12,529 nucleotides of DNA. Origin: Lutispora sp. (GTDB lineage Bacteria; Bacillota; Clostridia; Lutisporales; Lutisporaceae). Numbering within the stretch: the first letter of the stretch is position 1; each line of letters begins with the position of its first letter. Below are positions 5,154-12,036 of this stretch, one piece after another. The notes below the pieces were generated by a model that did not search any database, was not told the DNA's origin, and saw only the letters and a program-made list of their open reading frames with translations. The translations under genes and the position numbers were made by a program. The stretch lies in assembly GCA_030834765.1 (NCBI GenBank), contig JAUQXG010000536.1:1-12529 (forward strand). The letters run 5' to 3'.

Positions 5154-6947
5154 ATGGAAATGTACAGATCCCATGTAATGATTTGTAGAGGTACAGGTTG
5201 TACTTCATCGAATTCTGAGCAGATCGTAAAGAATTTCGAAGAAGAAATAAAAAAGCATGGAATAGAAAATGAAATTACAGTTGAGCGAACAGGCTGTTTC
5301 GGACTTTGCGCACTAGGTCCAATCGTTATCATATATCCTGAAGCATCCTTCTATAGTTTAGTCAAACCTGAAGATGTAGAAGAGATCGTAAAAGAGCATT
5401 TAGTAAAAGGAAGAGTAGTAAAAAGACTTTTATATGCTGAGTCAGTGGATGGAGATACAATTAAGTCAATTAATGATGTTGAGTTCTATAAGAAACAATA
5501 TAGAATTGCTCTGAAAAATTGTGGAGTCATTAATCCCGAAGATATAGATGAATATATAGCATTTGATGGATACAAAGCCTTAGAAAAGGTTCTCACCTCA
5601 ATGAAACCAGAAGAAGTAGTAGATACCATTAAACGCTCAGGTCTTCGTGGAAGAGGAGGCGGTGGATTTTCAACTGGTATGAAGTGGGACTTCACAGCAA
5701 AGGCTGCTGGAGACAAAAAGTATGTACTTTGTAATGCAGATGAAGGTGACCCAGGGGCATTTATGGACAGAAGCGTACTTGAAGGCGACCCTCATTCAGT
5801 GATAGAAGCTATGGCAATAGCAGGCTATGCAGTTGGGTCAAACCAAGGATATATTTATTGCAGGGCTGAATATCCAATCGCAGTGAAGCGTATGACAATA
5901 GCGATTATGCAGGCAAGAGAATATGGATTATTAGGCAAAAATATACTAGGTACAGGTTATGAATTTGACTTAGAGATTAGACTAGGTGCAGGGGCGTTCG
6001 TTTGTGGAGAAGAAACAGCTTTGATAGCATCAATAGAAGGCGAAAGAGGGATGCCAAGACCAAGACCTCCTTTTCCAGCTATTAAAGGCCTTTTTGGTAA
6101 GCCAACTTTATTGAATAATGTTGAAACTTATGCAAATATATGCCAGATTATTTTAAACGGTGCAGAATGGTTTGCTTCAATGGGCACTGAAAAGTCAAAA
6201 GGTACAAAGGTGTTTGCATTAGGTGGAAAAATAAATAATACTGGACTTGTTGAAATACCTATGGGTACCACCATGAGAGAAATAGTTTTTGAAATAGGTG
6301 GGGGAATACCTGAAGGCAAGAAGTTCAAGGCAGCTCAAACTGGTGGACCATCTGGCGGCTGTATTCCTGCAGAGCACTTAGATGTGCCTATAGATTATGA
6401 TAACTTAATCGCCCTAGGTTCAATGATGGGTTCTGGCGGACTGATTGTTATGGATGAAGATAACTGTATGGTAGATATAGCGAGATTCTTTCTTGACTTT
6501 ACAGATGACGAGTCTTGTGGAAAATGTACACCATGTCGTGAAGGCACAAAGAGAATGCTTGAGATATTAGAAAAGATAGCTGAAGGCAAAGGCGAGATGA
6601 GCGATATAGATAAACTTGAGAATTTAGCTAAAAATATTAAGGCTTCAGCCCTTTGTGGTCTTGGCCAGACAGCACCAAACCCTGTACTATCAACCTTGAA
6701 ATATTTCAAAGATGAATATGTAGCTCATATCAAAGATAAGAAGTGTCCAGCTGGGGTATGTACCGCGCTTCTTAACTATATTGTGATTGATGAAAAGTGT
6801 AAATCTTGTGGCATCTGTGCGAAACAGTGTCCGGTAAATGCAATTTCTGGTCAAAAGGGTGTACCATACTTAATCGATACAGAAAAGTGTATCAAGTGTG
6901 GAGCCTGTTTGAGCAAATGCCCATTCAAAGCAATTTATAAAGGTTAA
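5154..6947 (+). CDS. nuoF: NuoF/HydB-type NAD(H)/FMN flavoprotein subunit
   Basis: This 597-residue protein is the flavin subunit of a bifurcating complex. Domains in order: thioredoxin-like [2Fe-2S] (C11, C16, C48, C52); FMN/NAD(H)-binding core with GRGGGGFSTG near 166-175 and GAGAFVCGEETA at 278-289; SLBB region about 345-430; NuoF [4Fe-4S] with C455, C458, C461 and C501; a CPAGVC pair (C531, C536); and two C-terminal [4Fe-4S] sites (C549, C552, C555, C559; C579, C582, C585, C589). The extra N- and C-terminal cluster domains separate it from complex I NuoF and match HydB. It should oxidise or reduce NAD(P)H at FMN and exchange electrons with ferredoxin and a catalytic partner. AGGGGG at 5138-5143 selects ATG 5154 over ATG 5160. 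A terminator follows immediately and no hydA gene is present. Confidence 0.95.
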   Translation: MEMYRSHVMICRGTGCTSSNSEQIVKNFEEEIKKHGIENEITVERTGCFGLCALGPIVIIYPEASFYSLVKPEDVEEIVKEHLVKGRVVKRLLYAESVDGDTIKSINDVEFYKKQYRIALKNCGVINPEDIDEYIAFDGYKALEKVLTSMKPEEVVDTIKRSGLRGRGGGGFSTGMKWDFTAKAAGDKKYVLCNADEGDPGAFMDRSVLEGDPHSVIEAMAIAGYAVGSNQGYIYCRAEYPIAVKRMTIAIMQAREYGLLGKNILGTGYEFDLEIRLGAGAFVCGEETALIASIEGERGMPRPRPPFPAIKGLFGKPTLLNNVETYANICQIILNGAEWFASMGTEKSKGTKVFALGGKINNTGLVEIPMGTTMREIVFEIGGGIPEGKKFKAAQTGGPSGGCIPAEHLDVPIDYDNLIALGSMMGSGGLIVMDEDNCMVDIARFFLDFTDDESCGKCTPCREGTKRMLEILEKIAEGKGEMSDIDKLENLAKNIKASALCGLGQTAPNPVLSTLKYFKDEYVAHIKDKKCPAGVCTALLNYIVIDEKCKSCGICAKQCPVNAISGQKGVPYLIDTEKCIKCGACLSKCPFKAIYKG

Positions 6948-6961
6948 TAGGACCTAAAAGA

Positions 6962-6998
6962 AAAGGATAGCTCAATTTAATTTTTTGAGCTGTCCTTT
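6962..6998. terminator. bidirectional rho-independent terminator
   Basis: A 14-bp stem (6962-6975 with 6985-6998, one G-U pair) with a 9-nt loop lies 15 bp past the nuoF stop. On the + strand the stem ends in a short T run followed by ATTAT; on the - strand it is followed by TTTTCTTTT, a better U tract. It serves the convergent nuoF and DUF3189 genes. The minus-strand stop codon lies within the stem. Confidence 0.85.
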
Positions 6999-7496
6999 AT
7001 TATCTATATCATAAATAAAAAAGCCTTCTGGCGGCGCTTTGCAAATTTCTTTTGTACGCTCCACAAGTTTTATGATTTTGGGATAGCTTGCTTTTGAACC
7101 TGAAAAAACAAATGGATCACCAAATATTCCTATTTTGAGCCATCTTGAAAAAAGTCCTCCTATTGAAAGTGGAAATACCACAGAAGAAGAACAATTTATA
7201 AAAATAAGACCTTCGTTGCTATGATGCTTTCTGCTTAACTGCTTTGCTAATCCTTCCATAGCAGGAATAACTGCCTTTGACCGGCCTCTGCCTATTGAAT
7301 AAACTTCATTGTCAAATTCATCAATTCCATGAAAAATCAACCTGCCAAAATCTTTACTGTCCAACTTATTAAAATGTTCAATATTACAAAGCTCATCTGT
7401 ACTTGGTATTCTATCATTAGGAAGATTATTTAAGTGCAGTTCGGATGCCATGATAGAAGTATGCGTGCCGCCAAAACAATTATAAATTATTATCAT
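6972..7496 (-). CDS. DUF3189 family protein
   Basis: This 174-residue protein resembles the DUF3189 family of Bacillota, recognised by the opening MIIIYNCFGGTHTS, the following ASELHLNNLP, and an internal GRGRSKAVIPAM region (about residues 68-80). The family has no biochemically defined function that I know of. It is often found in spore-forming Clostridia, so a sporulation link is possible but not shown here. A Gly-rich GGTHTS near the N-terminus could be a loop for phosphate or nucleotide binding; that is speculation. There is no signal peptide or clear membrane segment. ATG at 7496 follows TGAGGTGA (7510-7503, minus strand). It is a lone convergent gene between two + strand energy operons, and nothing in its sequence ties it to electron transfer. 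A TATAAT-like -10 at 7538-7533 could drive it. Confidence 0.75.
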   Translation of the reverse strand: MIIIYNCFGGTHTSIMASELHLNNLPNDRIPSTDELCNIEHFNKLDSKDFGRLIFHGIDEFDNEVYSIGRGRSKAVIPAMEGLAKQLSRKHHSNEGLIFINCSSSVVFPLSIGGLFSRWLKIGIFGDPFVFSGSKASYPKIIKLVERTKEICKAPPEGFFIYDIDNKGQLKKLN

Positions 7497-7532
7497 TTGT
7501 TTTCACCTCAAGTATTTATAGAATTTTTAAAT

Positions 7533-7538
7533 ATTATA
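7533..7538 (-). promoter_or_regulatory. possible -10 for the DUF3189 gene
   Basis: TATAAT is read on the minus strand at 7538-7533, about 37 bp upstream of the ATG. No convincing -35 lies 16-18 nt further up, and AT-rich DNA makes chance matches common. It nearly abuts the divergent rnf promoter. Confidence 0.25.
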
Positions 7539-7543
7539 TGTAT

Positions 7544-7572
7544 TTGAATCAAATTATATTTAGTGATATAAT
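7544..7572 (+). promoter_or_regulatory. sigma-A promoter of the rnf operon
   Basis: TTGAAT at 7544-7549 and TATAAT at 7567-7572 are separated by 17 nt, with an upstream TG (7564-7565) forming an extended -10. This is the best promoter match in the window. Transcription would start near 7579, leaving a leader of about 210 nt before rnfC. The leader contains a 24-bp palindrome and a possible small ORF. Confidence 0.72.
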
Positions 7573-7628
7573 AAATAAGCGATAAAAGTATACAAGATAC
7601 ATTGCAGATTGTTGCGAGGTTAATTCAT

Positions 7629-7652
7629 ATATTTCAAATTAATTTGAAATAT
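7629..7652. repeat. perfect 24-bp palindrome in the rnf leader
   Basis: The 24 bp from 7629 to 7652 are a perfect inverted repeat with no loop (half site ATATTTCAAATT). It lies about 50-74 nt past the predicted rnf start site. It is composed almost only of A+T and is not followed by a GC-rich stem or T tract, so it is not a terminator. An operator for a dimeric repressor acting downstream of the promoter is the natural reading, but no regulator can be named. Confidence 0.55.
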
Positions 7653-7709
7653 TAAAAAATATTTGTTAAATTATAAATTATTAAACTTTCAGTTTTCTAA
7701 GAGGGTTTT

Positions 7710-7769
7710 GTGTACCGTTATCGAATAGTTCATAGGTTGCTTATTGCCATTCATTCTACCATTATTTAA
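7710..7769 (+). CDS. possible 19-codon leader peptide upstream of rnfC
   Basis: A GTG at 7710 opens 19 codons ending in TAA at 7767-7769. An AAGAGGG at 7699-7705 lies 4 nt upstream. The peptide would be basic then hydrophobic (MYRYRIVHRLLIAIHSTII), with Arg codons CGT, CGA and AGG. The stop is 8 nt before the rnfC Shine-Dalgarno, a spacing compatible with leader-peptide control. A short ORF of this size is easily produced by chance. Confidence 0.2.
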   Translation: MYRYRIVHRLLIAIHSTII

Positions 7770-7777
7770 TTAATATA

Positions 7778-7786
7778 AGAGGTGAG
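7778..7786 (+). promoter_or_regulatory. Shine-Dalgarno deciding the rnfC start
   Basis: AGAGGTGAG precedes TTG 7791 by 4 nt (GAGGTGA by 5 nt). The in-frame GTG at 7782 lies inside this site and has no ribosome site of its own (upstream is TAATATAA), so TTG 7791 is the preferred start. Confidence 0.75.
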
Positions 7787-7790
7787 TAAT

Positions 7791-9128
7791 TTGGATATTA
7801 GAACATTGACGTTCAAAGGCGGAACTCATCCACCTCATAGTAAAAAAGCCACTGAGAAGCTACAAATAGAGAAAGCGAATGCACCTAAGGTTGTTGCAAT
7901 ACCTATGCAGCAACATATCGGAGCTCCTTGCGAAGCTATTGTAGCAGTAGGAGATGAGGTAAAGGTTGGCCAAAAAATTGGTGAACCTAAAGGATTTGTT
8001 TCTGCCCCCATACATTCAAGTGTATCGGGAAAGGTTGTTGCTGTTGAGCCAAGACTATACTCAGGAGGCTCAAAGGTGACTTGCGTTGTTATTGAATCAA
8101 ATATGCAGGATACTATTCATGAAAGCGTTATTCCGAAAGGAAAGCTTGAGGATTTGAGTGCAGATGAGATCAAGACCATCATTAAAGAAGCAGGTATTGT
8201 TGGGATGGGTGGAGCTGCCTTTCCAACCCATGTAAAACTAGCACCACCACCAGGCAAGCAACTTGATACTGTTGTATTAAATGGAGCAGAATGTGAACCA
8301 TATTTGACGGCCGACCATAGACTCATGTTAGAAAAACCAGATGATGTGGTAAAAGGGCTTAGTGCTCTTATGAAAGCCCTTAGCGTAAAAAAAGGCTATA
8401 TCGGTATTGAAACTAATAAGCCTGATGCCATTGAAGCAGTTTTTAACGCAGCAAAAGGTGTGGATGGCATTGAGGTTGTGGCACTAAAAGCCAAGTATCC
8501 ACAAGGTGCTGAAAAGCAGCTGATCAATGCATGTACAGGAAGGGAAGTTCCTTCAGGCGGATTGCCTGCTGATATCGGCGTAGTTGTAAGCAATGTTGGT
8601 ACGGCGGCGGCGATCGCAAACGCAATAAACACAGGGATGCCATTAGTTGAAAGAATAGTTACTATAACTGGTAAAGGCGTAAAAGAACCAAAGAACTTGC
8701 TTGTAAAAATCGGCACATCCTTTAAGGAAGTAATAGATCAATGCGGCGGGTTTAATGGCAAACCAGGAAAAGTAATAGGCGGCGGTCCGATGATGGGTAT
8801 TGCACAGTTTTCTGTAGATGTCCCTGTAATAAAAGGAACATCAGGAATACTCGTTTTATCTGAGGAAGAAGCAAGGCTTCCGAAAGCTTCTAATTGCATT
8901 AGATGTGGAAAATGCGTAGGCGTATGTCCTATGAATTTAATGCCAATGCATCTTAGTGCAAATGCATTAGCAGACAGATTTGAACAGGCAGAAACATTAC
9001 ACGCGATGGATTGTATAGAATGCGGCTCATGCTCATTTGTGTGTCCTGCAAAGAGACCTCTTGTGGATTCTATTAGAGTTGCTAAGCGTGAGATCCTAGA
9101 AAAACGAAAGAAACAACAATCTAAATAG
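7791..9128 (+). CDS. rnfC: Rnf complex subunit RnfC
   Basis: RnfC is the peripheral NADH-oxidoreductase-type subunit of the ferredoxin:NAD+ oxidoreductase (Rnf), on the cytoplasmic face of the membrane. The preferred TTG start gives 445 residues; the product then begins MDIRTLTFKGG.HPPH, the usual family opening. Features (numbered from TTG 7791): barrel-sandwich/biotinyl-like N-terminal region to about 110, NuoF-like FMN/NADH core with GMGGAAFPTHVKL at 138-150 and ECEPYLTADHR near 167-177, SLBB region, then two [4Fe-4S] motifs (C369, C372, C375, C379 and C408, C411, C414, C418). The protein lacks the long Ala/Lys-rich C-terminal tail of proteobacterial RnfC, as is usual in Clostridia. It is the first gene of rnfCDGEAB and is followed by rnfD after 13 nt. 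Confidence 0.97.
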   Translation: MDIRTLTFKGGTHPPHSKKATEKLQIEKANAPKVVAIPMQQHIGAPCEAIVAVGDEVKVGQKIGEPKGFVSAPIHSSVSGKVVAVEPRLYSGGSKVTCVVIESNMQDTIHESVIPKGKLEDLSADEIKTIIKEAGIVGMGGAAFPTHVKLAPPPGKQLDTVVLNGAECEPYLTADHRLMLEKPDDVVKGLSALMKALSVKKGYIGIETNKPDAIEAVFNAAKGVDGIEVVALKAKYPQGAEKQLINACTGREVPSGGLPADIGVVVSNVGTAAAIANAINTGMPLVERIVTITGKGVKEPKNLLVKIGTSFKEVIDQCGGFNGKPGKVIGGGPMMGIAQFSVDVPVIKGTSGILVLSEEEARLPKASNCIRCGKCVGVCPMNLMPMHLSANALADRFEQAETLHAMDCIECGSCSFVCPAKRPLVDSIRVAKREILEKRKKQQSK

Positions 9129-9141
9129 TGGAGGGGTAGAA

Positions 9142-10137
9142 GTGGAAAATACCAACTATATCGTTTCATCTTCACCTCATATAAGGTCAGGTGAAAGTAC
9201 GAATTTAATCATGCGAGATGTAATCATCGCATTAATTCCAGCACTTATTTCTGGAATATATTTTTTCGGATTTAAAGCGTTAACAGTTACAGCATTAGCT
9301 ATAATAACTTGTATTGCCACAGAGATGGCTATGCAAAAGTTACTAGGAAGAGAAGTTACCGTAAAAGATTTAAGCGCAGCTGTCACAGGAATGCTGCTTG
9401 CATTTAATATGCCAGCTAGTGCTCCATGGTGGATGGTAATAATCGGATCAATATTTGCTATAGCCATCGTAAAGCAGCTTTTCGGTGGATTAGGACACAA
9501 TTTTATTAATCCAGCATTAGCAGCAAGGGCAGTGCTTTTGGCATCATGGCCAGTAAGGATGACAACTTGGCCTGTGCCAGGTATGGCAGATGCAGCTACA
9601 GGAGCAACACCGCTTGCTATACTAAAAGAAGGAATAAACTATGTAAATGGTTTACCAGTAGCAGCTGGTGGTGAAATGGCAGGTCAAGCACTACCAAACA
9701 TATGGAATTTATTTATAGGTAATGTAGGTGGCTGTATTGGTGAAACATCAGTATTAGCGCTAGCTATTGGCGGTGCATATCTTTTATACAGAGGCGTTAT
9801 AAACATTAGAATACCAGCAATATATATTTTAACAGTAGGTATCCTTGCATTTGTTTTTGGCAAATTCGATATAAACTACTTTATTTATCATGTTTGTGCA
9901 GGTGGACTATTCTTAGGTGCAATATTTATGGCTACTGATTATTCAACATCGCCAATGACGGTAAAAGGACAAATCGTTATGGGTATAGGTTGTGGATTGT
10001 TGACATTTGTCATAAGATTCTGGGGAGGATATCCTGAAGGAGTTTCCTATTCAATCCTTTTAATGAATGTAGCTACTCCACTTATTGATAGATTCACTAT
10101 GCCAAGAAAGTTTGGGGAGGTGAAGAAAAGTGCGTGA
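9142..10137 (+). CDS. rnfD: Rnf complex membrane subunit RnfD
   Basis: This 331-residue polytopic membrane subunit is related to NqrB and carries a covalent FMN in the family. The start is GTG 9142, 5 nt after GGAGGGG. Hydrophobic helices are evident at about 26-60, 80-110, 195-260 and 270-315. The flavinylation motif DAATGATPL is at 150-158; the FMN acceptor should be Thr156, attached by ApbE, which is not encoded in the window. Conserved segments GHNFINPALAARA (118-130) and TDYSTSPMT, in the later half, match the family. The product couples electron flow through the membrane to Na+ or H+ transport. The gene overlaps rnfG by 8 bp. Confidence 0.97.
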   Translation: MENTNYIVSSSPHIRSGESTNLIMRDVIIALIPALISGIYFFGFKALTVTALAIITCIATEMAMQKLLGREVTVKDLSAAVTGMLLAFNMPASAPWWMVIIGSIFAIAIVKQLFGGLGHNFINPALAARAVLLASWPVRMTTWPVPGMADAATGATPLAILKEGINYVNGLPVAAGGEMAGQALPNIWNLFIGNVGGCIGETSVLALAIGGAYLLYRGVINIRIPAIYILTVGILAFVFGKFDINYFIYHVCAGGLFLGAIFMATDYSTSPMTVKGQIVMGIGCGLLTFVIRFWGGYPEGVSYSILLMNVATPLIDRFTMPRKFGEVKKSA

Positions 10138-10714
10138 TTACGTTAGATTGACAGGAGTATTATTGATAGTCTGTGTTATCGCAGCCGCACTTTTAGGTTT
10201 CACGAATGATTTTACTTCAGAAAAAATAGTGATGCAGATAGCAAAAGCTAATGACGAAGCAAGAAAAACAGTTATGCCAGAAGCAGATGAATTTGAAATA
10301 GTTGATGATACAACGCTTCAAAGTTTGAAATCAAACCCAGAATTCGATACAGTAGTAGAAATATATAATGCAAAAGCAAGCGGCGCGATAATAGGCTATG
10401 CTGTTAAGACAGCTCCAAAAGGATATGCCGGAGCAGTAGAAGTTATTGTTGGTGTTGGTGCTGATGGAGTTATAAAAGGAGTCCAGGTAGGAAATAACAC
10501 AGAAACGCCAGGACTTGGAAAAAATGCAGAAAAGCCCAAATTTAAAGATCAATTCGCCGATAAAACTTGGGACATGGTTATTGATGTAATAAAAAGTGGG
10601 ACTCCAAAGGATAATGAAATAGCTGCCATAGCGGGAGCTACAATCACATCTAGATGTGTTACAAAGGGTGTAAATCAAGCCATAGCTATAACAAAAGAAT
10701 TAGCTGGTAAGTAA
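10130..10714 (+). CDS. rnfG: Rnf complex FMN-binding subunit RnfG
   Basis: This 194-residue subunit has one N-terminal membrane helix (about 9-23) and an extracytoplasmic FMN-binding domain related to NqrC. The start is GTG 10130, 7 nt after GGGGAGGTGA, overlapping rnfD by 8 bp. The domain includes a GYAGAVEVIVG strand (98-108), VQVGNNTETPGLG (118-130) and the flavinylation loop IAGATITS (167-174), with Thr171 as the expected covalent FMN acceptor. The residue before GAT is Ala168 where Ser or Thr is usual, and the position where many ApbE targets have Asp is Ala165. The acceptor Thr itself is conserved, so function is probably kept. It relays electrons on the outer face between RnfD and the RnfA/E iron-sulfur site. 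Confidence 0.95.
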   Translation: MRDYVRLTGVLLIVCVIAAALLGFTNDFTSEKIVMQIAKANDEARKTVMPEADEFEIVDDTTLQSLKSNPEFDTVVEIYNAKASGAIIGYAVKTAPKGYAGAVEVIVGVGADGVIKGVQVGNNTETPGLGKNAEKPKFKDQFADKTWDMVIDVIKSGTPKDNEIAAIAGATITSRCVTKGVNQAIAITKELAGK

Positions 10715-10731
10715 GGTTGGAGGTGTAGTAG

Positions 10732-11328
10732 ATGAGTTTATGGAAAGATTTTACCAATGGTTTGGTAAACGAAAACCCTACCTTTAGGCTTGTACTTGGT
10801 ACTTGTCCTACTCTTGCCGTTACGACAGCTGTTACGAACGGTTTAGGTATGGGTGTTGCTGCCATGGCAGTTCTGATAGGTTCTAATTTAATCATATCAT
10901 TAATAAACAAAATTGTACCAAGCGAAGTAAGAATACCAATTTATGTTGTAGTTATAGCTACATTCACTACTCTGGTACAAATGATGATTCAGGCATTTTC
11001 ACCAGCGTTAGACAAAGCACTTGGTATATTTATACCTTTAATAGTTGTTAACTGTATCATACTAGCAAGAGCGGAATCCTTTGCATCAAAGAATCCACCA
11101 TTGAATTCAATAATGGACGGAATAGGTATGGGATTAGGATTTACAGGTGCACTAGTAATCATGAGTACAGTTAGAGAAATTCTTGGAGCTGGTACTTTTA
11201 TGGGAATATCACTTTTCGGTGCAGGCTTTGAACCAGCATTAATTGCGATATTGCCTCCAGGTGGATTTTTGGTATTCGGATTTGCAATTGCTGCTGTTAA
11301 TAAATTGACATCAGCAAAGAAGGCATAG
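10732..11328 (+). CDS. rnfE: Rnf complex membrane subunit RnfE
   Basis: This 198-residue integral membrane subunit is homologous to NqrD and to RnfA, with about six hydrophobic helices. It has the conserved first-helix sequence LGTCPTLAVTTAVTNGLGMG and a mid-protein VVNCIILARAE. Cys25 and Cys108 are the expected ligands of the intramembrane [2Fe-2S] cluster shared with two RnfA cysteines in Rnf/Nqr structures. The start is ATG 10732, 6 nt after GGAGGTG. It lies 17 nt after rnfG and 13 nt before rnfA. With RnfA it forms the inverted pair at the centre of the pump through which electrons cross the membrane. Confidence 0.96.
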   Translation: MSLWKDFTNGLVNENPTFRLVLGTCPTLAVTTAVTNGLGMGVAAMAVLIGSNLIISLINKIVPSEVRIPIYVVVIATFTTLVQMMIQAFSPALDKALGIFIPLIVVNCIILARAESFASKNPPLNSIMDGIGMGLGFTGALVIMSTVREILGAGTFMGISLFGAGFEPALIAILPPGGFLVFGFAIAAVNKLTSAKKA

Positions 11329-11341
11329 GAGGGGTGCAGAG

Positions 11342-11914
11342 ATGAAATTATTAATAATAATGTTAAGCTCAATTTTAGTTAACAACTTTGTCCTCTCGAG
11401 GTTTCTAGGTATTTGTCCTTTCCTTGGCGTATCAAAGAAGGTAGAGACAGCTCTTGGGATGGGCCTTGCCGTAACTTTCGTTATGGGTCTTGCATCTGTT
11501 ATGACATTTTTAGTTCAATACTATTTGCTTGTTCCTCTAGGAATACCATATATGCAGACAATAGCCTTTATTTTGGTTATTGCAGGTCTTGTTCAGTTTG
11601 TTGAAATGGTTTTGAAAAAGACAAGTCCAACGCTTTATCAAGCACTAGGAGTATACTTGCCTCTCATCACAACGAATTGTGCCGTACTAGGTGTAGCAAT
11701 ATTAAATATTCAAAGTGGATATAACCTAATTGAGACATTGGTAAACGGTGTTGGTGGTGCTCTAGGATTTACACTGGCAATTGTACTTTTTGCAGGTGTT
11801 CGTGAAAGACTTGAAACATCAATTATTCCCAAAAGCTTTGAGGGTTTTCCGATAGCATTGATTACAGCAAGTTTGCTTTCAATCGCTTTCTTAGGATTTA
11901 GCGGACTTTTGTAA
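11342..11914 (+). CDS. rnfA: Rnf complex membrane subunit RnfA
   Basis: This 190-residue integral membrane subunit is homologous to NqrE, with about six hydrophobic helices. Family signatures are NNFVLSRFLGICPFLGVS (14-31) and LPLITTNCAVLGVA (106-119). Cys25 and Cys113 match the two cysteines that, with Cys25 and Cys108 of RnfE, should hold the shared [2Fe-2S] cluster. The start is ATG 11342, 7 nt after AGGAGGGG, which overlaps the rnfE stop codon. Unlike the other junctions in this operon, the gene is followed by a 122-nt non-coding stretch before rnfB. Confidence 0.97.
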   Translation: MKLLIIMLSSILVNNFVLSRFLGICPFLGVSKKVETALGMGLAVTFVMGLASVMTFLVQYYLLVPLGIPYMQTIAFILVIAGLVQFVEMVLKKTSPTLYQALGVYLPLITTNCAVLGVAILNIQSGYNLIETLVNGVGGALGFTLAIVLFAGVRERLETSIIPKSFEGFPIALITASLLSIAFLGFSGLL

Positions 11915-11921
11915 AAGGTTA

Positions 11922-12009
11922 GCGCGAAAGAATCAAAATACAGTTGTAATTGGATCGCGTACCTCCACGATAATTTCATCTGTAATTTGTACTAGAACTT
12001 GGCGTGGAG
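11922..12009 (+). other. structured rnfA-rnfB intercistronic region
   Basis: The 122-nt gap contains two nearly adjacent inverted repeats: GCGCGA 11922-11927 with TCGCGT 11955-11960 (one G-U pair), and CTCCACG 11963-11969 with CGTGGAG 12003-12009. ACCTC at 11961-11965 is also complementary to GAGGT of the rnfB ribosome site (12025-12029), so two exclusive folds are possible. There is no T tract to make it a terminator. Confidence 0.4.
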
Positions 12010-12023
12010 TTCATTATGTAGAA

Positions 12024-12031
12024 AGAGGTGA
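12024..12031 (+). promoter_or_regulatory. Shine-Dalgarno deciding the rnfB start
   Basis: AGAGGTGA lies 5 nt before TTG 12037. An in-frame TAG at 12019-12021 closes the frame upstream, and the GTG at 12028 lies inside the ribosome site, so TTG is the start. The same arrangement is seen at rnfC. Confidence 0.75.
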
Positions 12032-12036
12032 TTACC

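Noticed and set aside
6395..6709. 104-residue minus-strand open frame inside nuoF
   Set aside because: It lies opposite the conserved NuoF iron-sulfur region; the composition is that of a shadow frame.
7573..7790. Riboswitch or T-box in the rnf leader
   Set aside because: I found no T-box sequence, no known aptamer core and no intrinsic terminator ahead of rnfC.
8738..9175. 145-residue minus-strand open frame across the end of rnfC and start of rnfD
   Set aside because: It is antisense to the RnfC ferredoxin motifs and spans a gene junction, so it is a by-product of the coding bias.
10331..10678. 115-residue minus-strand open frame inside rnfG
   Set aside because: It is antisense to the FMN-binding domain, Ser/Tyr/Cys rich, with no family resemblance.
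11944..11974. Internal promoter TTGTAA/GATAAT before rnfB
   Set aside because: The spacing is 19 nt and both hexamers are weak; RNA-seq 5' ends would be needed to reconsider it.
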